Positions 1 to 6,207 of a stretch of DNA of 7,876 bases are shown here, piece after piece. Where the stretch lies: NCBI GenBank assembly GCA_009704515.1, contig WLDZ01000042.1, positions 1-7,876 of the forward strand. The letters run 5' to 3'. Origin of the DNA: Actinomycetota bacterium (GTDB lineage: Bacteria > Actinomycetota > Actinomycetes > Nanopelagicales > Nanopelagicaceae). Each line of letters begins with the position of its first letter. Positions within the stretch are counted from its first letter, which is position 1. Both the position numbers and the translations under genes were made by a program. The notes under the pieces were generated by a model, which saw nothing but the letters and a program-made list of their open reading frames with translations, was not told where the DNA came from and did not search any database.

Positions 1-325
1 GTTCTGGGCTCCATGGTGTGCCATCTGTCAGAATGAGTCAGAACATATTGTTGCTTCCGCGGAGAAATATAAAGGCCGAGTCAACTTTATTGGTGTTGGT
101 GCACTCGGAAACCAACCGGAGCTCTTGGACTTTGTAGAGAAGACTGGAACTTCAGCTTTTCCAAACATCGATGATTCATCTGGAGCCATATGGAAGCGCT
201 TTGGTGTCGTAATCCAACCTACTCTTATCTTTGTAGATAAGAATGGCAAGATTTCGACAAAGATCGGGCCAAGTGATGCTGAATTTTTAGAATCAAAAGT
301 TAAGGCGCTTGTCGCCAAGAAATGA
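1..325 (+). CDS. Extracytoplasmic thioredoxin-fold protein, DsbE/MPT53-like (5' end missing)
   Basis: This is a partial gene: the reading frame is open from base 2 and ends at TGA 323-325, giving 107 visible residues. It starts just before the active site, so any signal peptide lies outside the window. The visible part begins FWAPWCAICQNE, which holds the redox CxxC motif of thioredoxin/TlpA/DsbE proteins. Further on, VIQPTLIFVDKNG gives the expected cis-proline loop (QPT) and the next beta strand. The layout closely resembles mycobacterial MPT53 (Rv2878c, DsbE), which as I recall also sits beside a CcdA-like gene. Its likely role is thiol-disulfide exchange outside the membrane, either oxidising secreted proteins or reducing them with electrons from CcdA. 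The direction cannot be read from sequence. Its stop overlaps the ccdA start (ATGA), implying one transcript and coupled translation. A cytochrome c maturation role (CcsX/ResA) is the main alternative. Confidence 0.85.
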   Translation, partial: FWAPWCAICQNESEHIVASAEKYKGRVNFIGVGALGNQPELLDFVEKTGTSAFPNIDDSSGAIWKRFGVVIQPTLIFVDKNGKISTKIGPSDAEFLESKVKALVAKK

Positions 326-1107
326 CAGTAGATACCGCATTCACCATTGCATTTGTCGCAGGGGTTTTCGCAACATTTAACCCCTGCGGCTTTGCAATGC
401 TGCCTGCCTATCTTTCGCTAGCAATTCTTGACGCACAGAAATTAACTAGTCGTCGCACTCAGATATTTAAAGCTCTCAAATTCTCTGGCTTGATGGGTGT
501 TGGAATCGTCGGAGTATTTGCAATTTTTTCACTCGTTATCTTTCCGATTTCAACTTCGATTCAAAAGTATCTCCCTTACGTAACTTCGCTCTTGGGGCTA
601 GTTATTCTGCTCTTTGGTACAGCTTTAATTTTCAAAGGCCCCGTACTTCTCAAGAAGATTTGGAGCCCTAATGTTCCACCTACCGGTAGCTGGATTACAT
701 ATATTCTCTATGGCGTAACATTCGCGCTCGGGTCAATTAGCTGCACTATCGGCCCTTTCTTAGCTGTTACTTCAACTGCGCTTGGCGCTTCACTTGTTGA
801 ATCACTTTTAACTTATGTTTTCTACGGCCTTGGCTTCGTCGCCACCATCTCTGTCTTGGCAATATTTACCGCCCTTTCAAAAGATCTGCTTATCAAGAAA
901 ATTCGTGGCGCAGGTGGGGCGCTCGAGAAATTCATGGGAGGTCTGATGGCCCTCATCGGCCTCTATCTCATCTATTTCGGTATCAATGAATTGGCATTCC
1001 AATACGGCTTCGGCTTTAACCAGAGCATCGCAGATTTTGCATTTTCGATTCAAGGAGCAATCATCGAGTTTGTCACCAAAGTACTTACTGCCATCGGACT
1101 TCTTTAG
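322..1107 (+). CDS. ccdA: CcdA-family transmembrane thiol-disulfide transporter
   Basis: This 261-residue protein belongs to the CcdA/DsbD transmembrane family, which carries electrons from cytoplasmic thioredoxin to thioredoxin-like partners outside the membrane. It is almost entirely hydrophobic, with about six membrane segments. The two halves each contain a family-typical cysteine: C22 in NPCGFAMLPAYLSL and C141 in GSISCTIGPFLAV. These are the expected redox pair. The length is normal for single-domain CcdA (roughly 220-280 residues). The ATG overlaps the stop of the upstream thioredoxin-like gene by 4 nt, and there is no good ribosome binding site, so translation is probably coupled. The upstream gene is the obvious electron acceptor. 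A cytochrome c biogenesis role is possible, but no other ccs gene is visible here. A divergent MerT-like or DipZ-type label is less likely, because the N-terminal NPC motif and both cysteines are intact. Confidence 0.9.
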   Translation: MTVDTAFTIAFVAGVFATFNPCGFAMLPAYLSLAILDAQKLTSRRTQIFKALKFSGLMGVGIVGVFAIFSLVIFPISTSIQKYLPYVTSLLGLVILLFGTALIFKGPVLLKKIWSPNVPPTGSWITYILYGVTFALGSISCTIGPFLAVTSTALGASLVESLLTYVFYGLGFVATISVLAIFTALSKDLLIKKIRGAGGALEKFMGGLMALIGLYLIYFGINELAFQYGFGFNQSIADFAFSIQGAIIEFVTKVLTAIGLL

Positions 1108-1131
1108 TCTCAATTACCTACAAGGTATGAT
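1103..1131 (+). promoter_or_regulatory. Predicted leaderless promoter for the YciI-like/S51 unit
   Basis: The hexamer TATGAT at 1126-1131 matches the -10 consensus at five of six positions. It ends 6 nt before the ATG at 1138, so transcription would start at or next to the start codon. No Shine-Dalgarno sequence lies at a usable distance: the AAGG at 1122-1125 is 12 nt away and overlaps the -10 region. A poor -35 (TTTAGT, 1103-1108) has a 17-nt spacer and overlaps the ccdA stop codon. Leaderless mRNAs with this geometry are common in actinobacteria. This is inferred from sequence only. Confidence 0.55.
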
Positions 1132-1137
1132 TTCGGC

Positions 1138-1467
1138 ATGAAATTCTTGTTATCTGTCATCGACTCTGTGGAGCGCTTGCCGCACTCTCAAGAGGAGCGA
1201 CAGGCAATTGACGACTTCAATGAGAAATTAGAGAACGCTGGTCAGCGGCTGGTGGCTGTTGGGATTGACTCACCAAGCAAATCTGCAGTCTTTGACTTTC
1301 GCAATGGCCAAGAGATTGTCACAGAAGGCCCACTTCACGATAACGATGAAATCATCGCTGGCTTCTGGGTGATTGAAGTTGAAAGCCTTGAGATTGCGCG
1401 AGCGCTAGCGGCAGAAGGTTCGAAAAGTTGTAACCGAAAAATTGAATTACGGCCCCTGTTAGGGTGA
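1138..1467 (+). CDS. YciI-like (YCII/DGPF domain) protein
   Basis: This small soluble protein of 109 residues has the size and layout of the YCII-related (DGPF) family, which adopts a dimeric ferredoxin-like alpha-beta fold. The start MKFLLSVIDS is the typical first strand. VTEGPLHDNDEIIAGFWVIEVESLEIARALA corresponds in position to the family's TDGPF-x-E-x-K-E-x-I-x-G-F-x-V-I-x-V-x-S-x-D-E-A block, and KIELRPLLG is the usual last strand. The eponymous DGPF motif appears here as EGPL, a mild divergence. The biochemical function of most members is unknown; some are near ECF sigma factors, but none is seen here. No signal peptide or membrane segment is present, so it should be cytoplasmic. It appears to be the first gene of a two-gene unit with the S51-like peptidase 4 nt downstream. 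The start is supported by the nearby -10 box and the fit to the family N-terminus. Confidence 0.82.
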   Translation: MKFLLSVIDSVERLPHSQEERQAIDDFNEKLENAGQRLVAVGIDSPSKSAVFDFRNGQEIVTEGPLHDNDEIIAGFWVIEVESLEIARALAAEGSKSCNRKIELRPLLG

Positions 1468-1471
1468 TGCA

Positions 1472-2203
1472 GTGACTTTTCAAGTGGGATCACTCGCACT
1501 CGTTGGTTCGGGTGAATATTTGCCTGAGATGCTCGAACTTGAAAAATCTCTCATTGCAGATGGTGTCGCTCGCGGCAAGCAAGCTGCATTTGTTCAGATT
1601 CCAACTGCGGCAGGTCAAGAAAGTCCAGAACGTCTACGATTCTGGAGAGATCTAGGGCTAAGCCAAGGCGAGCGCATTGGTGTGCCCAGTCATTTTCTTC
1701 CTATCTACAACCGCGAAGATGCCATGAACCTCGACTATGCAGATCTGATCCGCGATAGCGCACTTATCTATCTCTCTGGCGGCGATCCCCATCATCTTGC
1801 CGGCTCACTTATTGATACACCGGTCTGGCAAGCAATCATCGATGGATGGCGGAGCGGTTCCTCGCTCGCCGGTTGCAGCGCAGGTGCGATGGTAATGAGT
1901 TCACATGTGCCTAATTTTCGAATGAGCAAGCAACCTCCTACGCCAGGGCTGGGATTGCTCCCCGAGATAAGAGTCATTCCCCACTTCAACAAGTTCTTTA
2001 AATGGATCCCCGATAGCGCGGCTAAGGTCTTGCTGAACCTGCCTACAGATTCGATATTGCTAGGTATCGATGAGATGACCGCCCTGATTAAGCGTGCGGG
2101 CGAGGCTGATTGGCAGGTTGAAGGTCTGGCCAAGGTTCATGTTCTTAAGGGGCTGCCTGCCTCACAGCTGGGTCACAAGGAGAGATTGACCCTTCCCACC
2201 TAA
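1472..2203 (+). CDS. Peptidase S51-family protein (cyanophycinase/dipeptidase E-like)
   Basis: This 243-residue cytoplasmic protein has the class-I glutamine-amidotransferase-like fold of peptidase family S51, whose known members are aspartyl dipeptidase PepE and cyanophycinase. The N-terminus LALVGSGEYLPEM is the first strand and glycine loop. YLSGGDPHHLAGSL (about residues 100-113) matches the family GG-D/N block. GCSAGAM holds the nucleophile S136 in its G-x-S-A-G-A elbow. H171 in VIPHFNKF and E201 (next to D200) in GIDEMTALI are plausible triad partners, with spacing similar to PepE. It starts with GTG at 1472; AGGG at 1461-1464, overlapping the end of the upstream gene, gives a 7-nt spacer. 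It lies 4 nt after the YciI-like gene and 95 nt before a peptide-type ABC importer. Hydrolysis of short, perhaps Asp-containing, peptides is a reasonable guess. Substrate specificity cannot be told from sequence, and a non-peptidase role in this subgroup is possible. Confidence 0.82.
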   Translation: MTFQVGSLALVGSGEYLPEMLELEKSLIADGVARGKQAAFVQIPTAAGQESPERLRFWRDLGLSQGERIGVPSHFLPIYNREDAMNLDYADLIRDSALIYLSGGDPHHLAGSLIDTPVWQAIIDGWRSGSSLAGCSAGAMVMSSHVPNFRMSKQPPTPGLGLLPEIRVIPHFNKFFKWIPDSAAKVLLNLPTDSILLGIDEMTALIKRAGEADWQVEGLAKVHVLKGLPASQLGHKERLTLPT

Positions 2204-2246
2204 TTTTGCGCTCAAATAGCTCTGCGCAAGGGTGATTTTCACAGAA

Positions 2247-2260
2247 TTTTCTATAGAAAA
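2247..2260. promoter_or_regulatory. Perfect 14-bp palindrome, candidate operator
   Basis: TTTTCTATAGAAAA reads identically on both strands. It ends 2 nt before the predicted -35 box (2263-2268) of the ABC importer operon. A protein dimer bound here would abut or block RNA polymerase, so it is a good candidate for a regulator site. No regulator gene lies in the window and I do not recognise the motif as that of a named family. It lies in the 95-nt gap between the S51-like gene and the importer, which is otherwise non-coding. Confidence 0.45.
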
Positions 2261-2262
2261 AA

Positions 2263-2291
2263 TTGCTATCGCCATATAAGAGGTCTACCGT
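2263..2291 (+). promoter_or_regulatory. Predicted leaderless promoter of the ABC importer operon
   Basis: TTGCTA (2263-2268) is a fair -35 box and TACCGT (2286-2291) fits the actinobacterial TANNNT -10 pattern. They are separated by exactly 17 nt. The -10 ends 7 nt before the ATG at 2299, so the transcript would start at or one base before the start codon. In line with this, no Shine-Dalgarno sequence stands at normal distance: AGAGG at 2279-2283 is 15 nt away. An alternative -10, TATAAG at 2275-2280, would give a leader of about 12 nt but lacks a good -35. Confidence 0.5.
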
Positions 2292-2298
2292 TGGCTAA

Positions 2299-3270
2299 AT
2301 GACCTCTCCTACAACCGAGCTTGGCGGGCGCCAAGAGGTACTGACAAGTAGGAGCCCGCGCCAGCTTGCTTGGCGCAGATTTAAGAAAAATAAGGTTGGC
2401 CTAGCTGCTCTTACTACCTCTTTATTCTTTATCTTCGCAGCTGCATTTGCTCCATTGATTGCAATCCTCATCAATGTTGATCCCAATGAACGTGACGGCA
2501 GCGCAATCACAGAACGTGGGGAAACCATAGGTCGGTTCGGCGGAATCAGTTGGGATCACCCACTCGGCGTTGAACCCGGAATCGGTTACGACTTATTGGC
2601 GCGACTTATGTATGGCGCACGCACATCTTTCTTGGTCGCAGGTATTACAACATTTACAACAGTCTTTATCGGATTAATGATTGGCGTTATTGCTGGTTAT
2701 TACCGCGGAAAAGTTGATGGAGTCTTAGGTCGCTTTACTGATTTCTTACTCGCTTTTCCATCATTTTTTATGATTATCGCTCTTAGTGCACCGATGATCG
2801 ATCGCATTGAGAAATCTGGAATTGCGCGTGATAACGCAGCACGCGTGCTCTATCTTATTTTGATATTAGCAATATTCGGTTGGCCCTACTTCTCGCGCAT
2901 CATGCGTTCCCAAGTTCTCTCACTGCGTGAGCGTGATTTCATCTTGGCATCGCGCGCGCTAGGAGCAAGTCAAGCCCGCATCATCTTTAAAGAGTTGCTA
3001 CCTAATCTTTGGACTCCCGTGATTGTTTATACCTCACTTGCTCTGCCTGGATTCTTGGCAGCTGAAGCGGTCTTTTCTTATCTCGGAATCGGTGTGCAAC
3101 CACCATCTGCAACATGGGGCTTACTCATCTCAGACTCAATTAAATATGTAATCAGTGAGCCTACATACTTCTTAATCCCATCACTTTCACTCATCTTGGT
3201 CGTGCTCTCCTTTAACTTACTTGGAGATGCGATTAGAGATGCACTAGACCCGAAGAGCGATAACCACTAA
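2299..3270 (+). CDS. Peptide/nickel-type ABC transporter permease, DppC/OppC type
   Basis: This is one of the two membrane subunits of a Dpp/Opp-family importer. The 323-residue length is usual for DppC/OppC. The N-terminal segment SPRQLAWRRFKKNKVGLAAL followed by a membrane helix (about residues 33-58) is the OppC N-terminal domain. A short outer loop ending in HPLGVEPGIGYDLLARLMYGARTS leads into the BPD_transp_1 core from about residue 109. The cytoplasmic EAA loop that contacts the ATPases is ASRALGASQARIIFKELLPN, with its conserved glycine at residue 222. VFSYLGIGVQPPSATWG and the C-terminal LGDAIRDALDPK are also hallmarks of this subunit. The start is fixed because the codon before the ATG is an in-frame TAA. 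It is unusual for the C subunit gene to come first, before the binding protein and the B subunit. It is probably read from the promoter just upstream. Confidence 0.93.
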   Translation: MTSPTTELGGRQEVLTSRSPRQLAWRRFKKNKVGLAALTTSLFFIFAAAFAPLIAILINVDPNERDGSAITERGETIGRFGGISWDHPLGVEPGIGYDLLARLMYGARTSFLVAGITTFTTVFIGLMIGVIAGYYRGKVDGVLGRFTDFLLAFPSFFMIIALSAPMIDRIEKSGIARDNAARVLYLILILAIFGWPYFSRIMRSQVLSLRERDFILASRALGASQARIIFKELLPNLWTPVIVYTSLALPGFLAAEAVFSYLGIGVQPPSATWGLLISDSIKYVISEPTYFLIPSLSLILVVLSFNLLGDAIRDALDPKSDNH

Positions 3271-3316
3271 GAATTCCCTTCATACATGCATGATGCAGGG
3301 ATAGCAATACCCAATC

Positions 3317-3324
3317 AAAAGGAG
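3317..3324 (+). promoter_or_regulatory. Strong ribosome binding site of the binding-protein gene
   Basis: AAAAGGAG stands 5 nt before the ATG at 3330 and is among the best Shine-Dalgarno matches in the window. It fixes the start of the binding protein, because the frame upstream meets a TGA at 3291 and offers no other start codon. It lies in a 59-nt gap after the C permease gene, in which I see no convincing separate promoter. Confidence 0.8.
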
Positions 3325-3329
3325 AACAC

Positions 3330-5084
3330 ATGAGCAAGCTAACAGGATCGAAGGGTAAGTTCATTGCAGCAGCTGCTGTAGTAGCTCTACTCATCGGTGG
3401 TTTTGTTGTGCGCGCAGGTTCAAGTTCATCAGAGGGTGGAACAATCACTTATCTGACTAACGCTGAGTCATGGACACACGCAGATCCAAACCGTAACTAC
3501 ACAGGCCAGCACATCGCATGGTTTGGTTCATATATGCACCGCACACTTACTGCATATGCTCGCGCAGCTGGAACTGAAGGATCATCTGTTGTTCCTGACC
3601 TAGCTACAGATACAGGACGCGCTTCAAACGATAACAAGACATGGGAGTTCACACTCCGTGACGGCGTTACATTTGAAGACGGTTCAGCAATTACTTGCGA
3701 AGATATTAAGTACGGTGTTTCACGTACATTCGCAACAGATGTAATTACTGATGGTCCTACATATGCAATCTCAATGCTTGATATCCCTTCAGCAGAAGAT
3801 GGTTCTTCTGTTTACAAGGGTCCATATGCAACTGAGAACAATGACACAGCTGCATATGACAAGGCTGTTACCTGTTCTGCAGATAACAAGACAATCACAT
3901 TTAACTTGAAGCGCTCAGTTGGTGACTTCAACTACACCGTGACATACCTTTCATTTAGCCCAGTTCCTAAGGCAAGTGATACAGGCGATGCTTACGACAT
4001 GGCTCCAGTTTCATCTGGTCCATACAAGATTGAGAAGTACAAGGCAAAGGACGAGATGGTTCTCGTTCGCAATGAGAACTGGTCAAAGGATTCGGATCCA
4101 ATCCGTCAAGCTTTCCCAGATCGCATCGTTGTCCGCTTCGGTCTTGCTGAAGAAGTTCGCGATCAGCTCATCTTGAGCGATTCAGAGCCAAATGCATTCT
4201 CACTTGATGCAATTCTTCCAACAAACCTTCCAACAGTCTTCGATGACAATGGTGCACCACGTGCAGAATGGGCAGAGCGCGCACTTAACGTTTATGACCC
4301 ATATGTTCGTTATGCAGCATTTAACGTTAAGAAGGTTCCATGTCTTGAAGTTCGTCGCGCGGTTTACTTCGCGAAGGATGCAGCAGGACTAGTTCAGCTC
4401 TCAGGTGGAGCTGCATTCGGTGGAGATCCAGCAGATGGTGCAATCAAGCCACTTATGGGTCTTGACTATGCAAAGGTCACTGGCCTTGAAGACTTCCAGC
4501 CAGCTGGTAACGCAGCTGTTGCAAAGGCGTTAATGGAGAAGGCAAAGACAACTTGCCCTGACGTTTACGCACGTGCAACAGATCCAAAGCGTGGTCTTGT
4601 CTATGACACAGCTGACTCAGAGACCAATAAGAAGGGTGCAGCAATCTGGATCGATTCAATGATGAAGAACGCTGGCATCGTTATGAAGTTCAACTTCATC
4701 GAGCCAGGTGCTTATTACTCAATCGTTCTTGATGCTACAAAGCAATCTGACCTATCTGCAGGTGGATGGGCCCCAGACTGGGCTAACGCTTCAACTGTTA
4801 TCCCAGAGCTCTTCACAAAGGAAGGCGGATTCCCAATGTCACAGAACTGGGATGATGCAGCCTATGCAGCATTTAAGACAAAGTCTGATGCTGCACTTGC
4901 AGAGCCAGATCGTGTCAAGCAAGGCAAGATGTGGGCCGAGCTCAATCAGTATGTAGTTGATCAGATGTGGATTGTTCCAGGCATCTTCTCGAAGACTCAG
5001 GAGATCTGGGGCTCAGGCCTCGGAGGAATCTTCTTCTGGGAGCCACAGGGCGCACCATCATTTGGTGACATCTACATCAAGTAA
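3330..5084 (+). CDS. Family 5 extracellular solute-binding protein of the ABC importer
   Basis: This 584-residue protein is the solute receptor of the Dpp/Opp-type importer (SBP_bac_5 family, usual length about 500-600). Residues 1-29 form a signal or anchor sequence: a lysine-containing start, a hydrophobic core at about 11-27, and V-R-A before G30, a plausible signal peptidase I site. There is no lipobox cysteine, although monoderm bacteria usually tether such proteins by a lipid. Family blocks follow: WEFTLRDGVTFEDGSAITCEDIKYGVSRTF (about residues 105-134), SSGPYKIEKYKAKDEMVLVRNENW, and VRRAVYFAKDA. The mature part has four cysteines, C123, C182, C338 and C409, which could form two disulfides. 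The gene has a strong ribosome binding site, tandem stops TAATAA, and marked codon bias: every lysine codon I read is AAG. These suggest high expression. The ligand, whether peptide or another solute, cannot be read from sequence. Confidence 0.92.
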   Translation: MSKLTGSKGKFIAAAAVVALLIGGFVVRAGSSSSEGGTITYLTNAESWTHADPNRNYTGQHIAWFGSYMHRTLTAYARAAGTEGSSVVPDLATDTGRASNDNKTWEFTLRDGVTFEDGSAITCEDIKYGVSRTFATDVITDGPTYAISMLDIPSAEDGSSVYKGPYATENNDTAAYDKAVTCSADNKTITFNLKRSVGDFNYTVTYLSFSPVPKASDTGDAYDMAPVSSGPYKIEKYKAKDEMVLVRNENWSKDSDPIRQAFPDRIVVRFGLAEEVRDQLILSDSEPNAFSLDAILPTNLPTVFDDNGAPRAEWAERALNVYDPYVRYAAFNVKKVPCLEVRRAVYFAKDAAGLVQLSGGAAFGGDPADGAIKPLMGLDYAKVTGLEDFQPAGNAAVAKALMEKAKTTCPDVYARATDPKRGLVYDTADSETNKKGAAIWIDSMMKNAGIVMKFNFIEPGAYYSIVLDATKQSDLSAGGWAPDWANASTVIPELFTKEGGFPMSQNWDDAAYAAFKTKSDAALAEPDRVKQGKMWAELNQYVVDQMWIVPGIFSKTQEIWGSGLGGIFFWEPQGAPSFGDIYIK

Positions 5085-5116
5085 TAAGCAGTAAAAGTAA
5101 TAAAAAGTTAGTAAAA

Positions 5117-5162
5117 CTAGATGAGCCTGATTGAGAGATAATTCTCAGTCAGGCTCATCTAG
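5117..5162 (+). promoter_or_regulatory. Long intercistronic stem-loop between binding protein and permease B
   Basis: Positions 5117-5136 pair with 5143-5162 to form a 20-bp stem (19 Watson-Crick pairs and one G-U) closed by the 6-nt loop GATAAT. The outer 14 bp are perfect. The stop of the binding-protein gene is 32 nt upstream, and the intervening bases are A-rich. No run of T follows on the + strand (ACTTAACAAAAT), so it is not a textbook intrinsic terminator in the direction of transcription. It more likely blocks 3' exonucleases, or partly attenuates read-through, keeping binding-protein mRNA above that of the downstream permease and ATPases, as known for malE-malF. On the opposite strand the hairpin would be followed by a T-rich stretch, but no gene points that way. 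Confidence 0.8.
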
Positions 5163-5193
5163 ACTTAACAAAATACATATATTTAAAAATGAC

Positions 5194-5201
5194 GAGAGGA
5201 G
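5194..5201 (+). promoter_or_regulatory. Ribosome binding site of permease B
   Basis: GAGAGGAG lies 7 nt before the ATG at 5209 and is a strong Shine-Dalgarno sequence. It shows that the gene after the hairpin is translated independently rather than by coupling to the binding-protein gene. AT-rich sequence just upstream (5174-5190) could hide a weak internal promoter, but I cannot assign a convincing -35/-10 pair. Confidence 0.75.
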
Positions 5202-5208
5202 TAAGTAA

Positions 5209-6207
5209 ATGTTTGGATATATTGCTCGACGTTTGGGCGTGACATTACTCATCCTTCTCGGAGTCAGCTTTACTGTTTATGTCATTTTTGCTTTCTTACC
5301 ATTTGATCCCGCATCACTTACTTGCGGAAAGAATTGCAATGATCCCGGAATCATCGAGGCCAATCGCAAACGTCTTGGATATGACCTACCTTTCTTAATG
5401 CAGTATTGGGTCTTTATCAAAGGCCTCTTCTTGGGACGCACATATGGCGAAGGTGCAGCATTTATCGATTGCCCAGCGCCAAGCCTTGGTTACTCTTTCC
5501 AAGAGCATTCTTGCGTTACCTCTCTTATCGGAGAAGCTCTTCCTGTAACACTTTCACTTGCACTTGGTGCACTTGTCCTCTGGCTTGTTGTCGGAGTAGG
5601 ACTTGGCATTCTTGCCGCTCGCTATCGCGGCCGCGTTGTCGATAGCGCCAGCACAATCTTTGTTCTCATCGGAACATCACTTCCAACATTTCTTACCGGC
5701 TTGATGCTTCTTGTATTTGTTGTTATTAAGTGGAGAATTCTCCCCTTCCCTGCCGGCAACTACACCTCATTTTTTGAAGATCCATTCGAATGGGCGCAGA
5801 TTCTCTTCTTACCGTGGGTCACGCTCGCTTTTGCCTACGCAGCGCTCTACACCCGCTTTGTGCGAAGTGCCGTAATTGAGACATCTAATGAGGATTACAT
5901 TCGTACCGCCCGAGCAAAGGGCTTAAGCGAAGGAACAATTCTTAGCAAGCACACCCTTCGCGCTGCACTCGCACCAATTACAACTATGGCGGGTCTAGAT
6001 TTTGCTGGCTTGCTTGGTGGTGCGATTCTGACTGAGACAGTCTTTAATTTGCCGGGCCTTGGGCGCTTGGCGATAGGTGCTGTTCGAGAATACGACTTAC
6101 CAATCATTGTCGCCACAACCTTACTTGCTGCTGCAATCGTCGTGATTATTAACTTAATCGTCGATATTTTGTATGCCTATATTGATCCGCGAGTACGAAT
6201 CGCATGA
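5209..6207 (+). CDS. Peptide/nickel-type ABC transporter permease, DppB/OppB type
   Basis: This second membrane subunit has 332 residues, normal for DppB/OppB. The N-terminus MFGYIARRLGVTLLILLGVSFTVYVI is the characteristic first helix. An outer loop of about 70 residues follows (about 31-103), containing NRKRLGYDLPFLMQYWVF, a standard OppB block. The BPD_transp_1 core starts near residue 104. The EAA loop that docks on the ATPases is ARAKGLSEGTILSKHTLRAA, with its glycine at residue 238. LGGAILTETVFNLPGLGRLA and the C-terminal DILYAYIDPRVR are also typical. The outer loop contains four cysteines (C39, C43, C88, C102), which I recall in actinobacterial homologues as CGK-x-C and further downstream cysteines. 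They may form disulfides. The stop overlaps the next start (ATGA), so translation of the first ATPase is probably coupled to it. Confidence 0.93.
   Translation: MFGYIARRLGVTLLILLGVSFTVYVIFAFLPFDPASLTCGKNCNDPGIIEANRKRLGYDLPFLMQYWVFIKGLFLGRTYGEGAAFIDCPAPSLGYSFQEHSCVTSLIGEALPVTLSLALGALVLWLVVGVGLGILAARYRGRVVDSASTIFVLIGTSLPTFLTGLMLLVFVVIKWRILPFPAGNYTSFFEDPFEWAQILFLPWVTLAFAYAALYTRFVRSAVIETSNEDYIRTARAKGLSEGTILSKHTLRAALAPITTMAGLDFAGLLGGAILTETVFNLPGLGRLAIGAVREYDLPIIVATTLLAAAIVVIINLIVDILYAYIDPRVRIA

Noticed and set aside
1792..2133. Open frame of 113 codons on the minus strand inside the S51-like gene
   Set aside because: It lies wholly within a gene with clear family motifs, has no homology signal or ribosome binding site that I can see, and its composition is that of an antisense shadow.
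2206..2242. Possible terminator after the S51-like gene: TTGCGC at 2206-2211 pairing with GCGCAA at 2224-2229, followed by a small GTGA-TTT-TCAC hairpin
   Set aside because: The stem is only 6 bp with a 12-nt loop, and the following sequence (GGGTGATTTTC) lacks a proper T-run at the stem base. Too weak to annotate.
3976..4956. Several open frames of 60-80 codons in the +1 frame and one on the minus strand inside the binding-protein gene
   Set aside because: They translate to Met/Gln/His/Leu-rich low-complexity strings, which are explained by the host gene's strong A-ending and AAG codon bias. None has a family motif.
5117..5176. Reading the long hairpin as a rho-independent terminator for the + strand
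   Set aside because: No T-tract follows the stem on the + strand, and the downstream genes are needed parts of the same importer, so full termination would be illogical. It is annotated as an intercistronic stem-loop instead.
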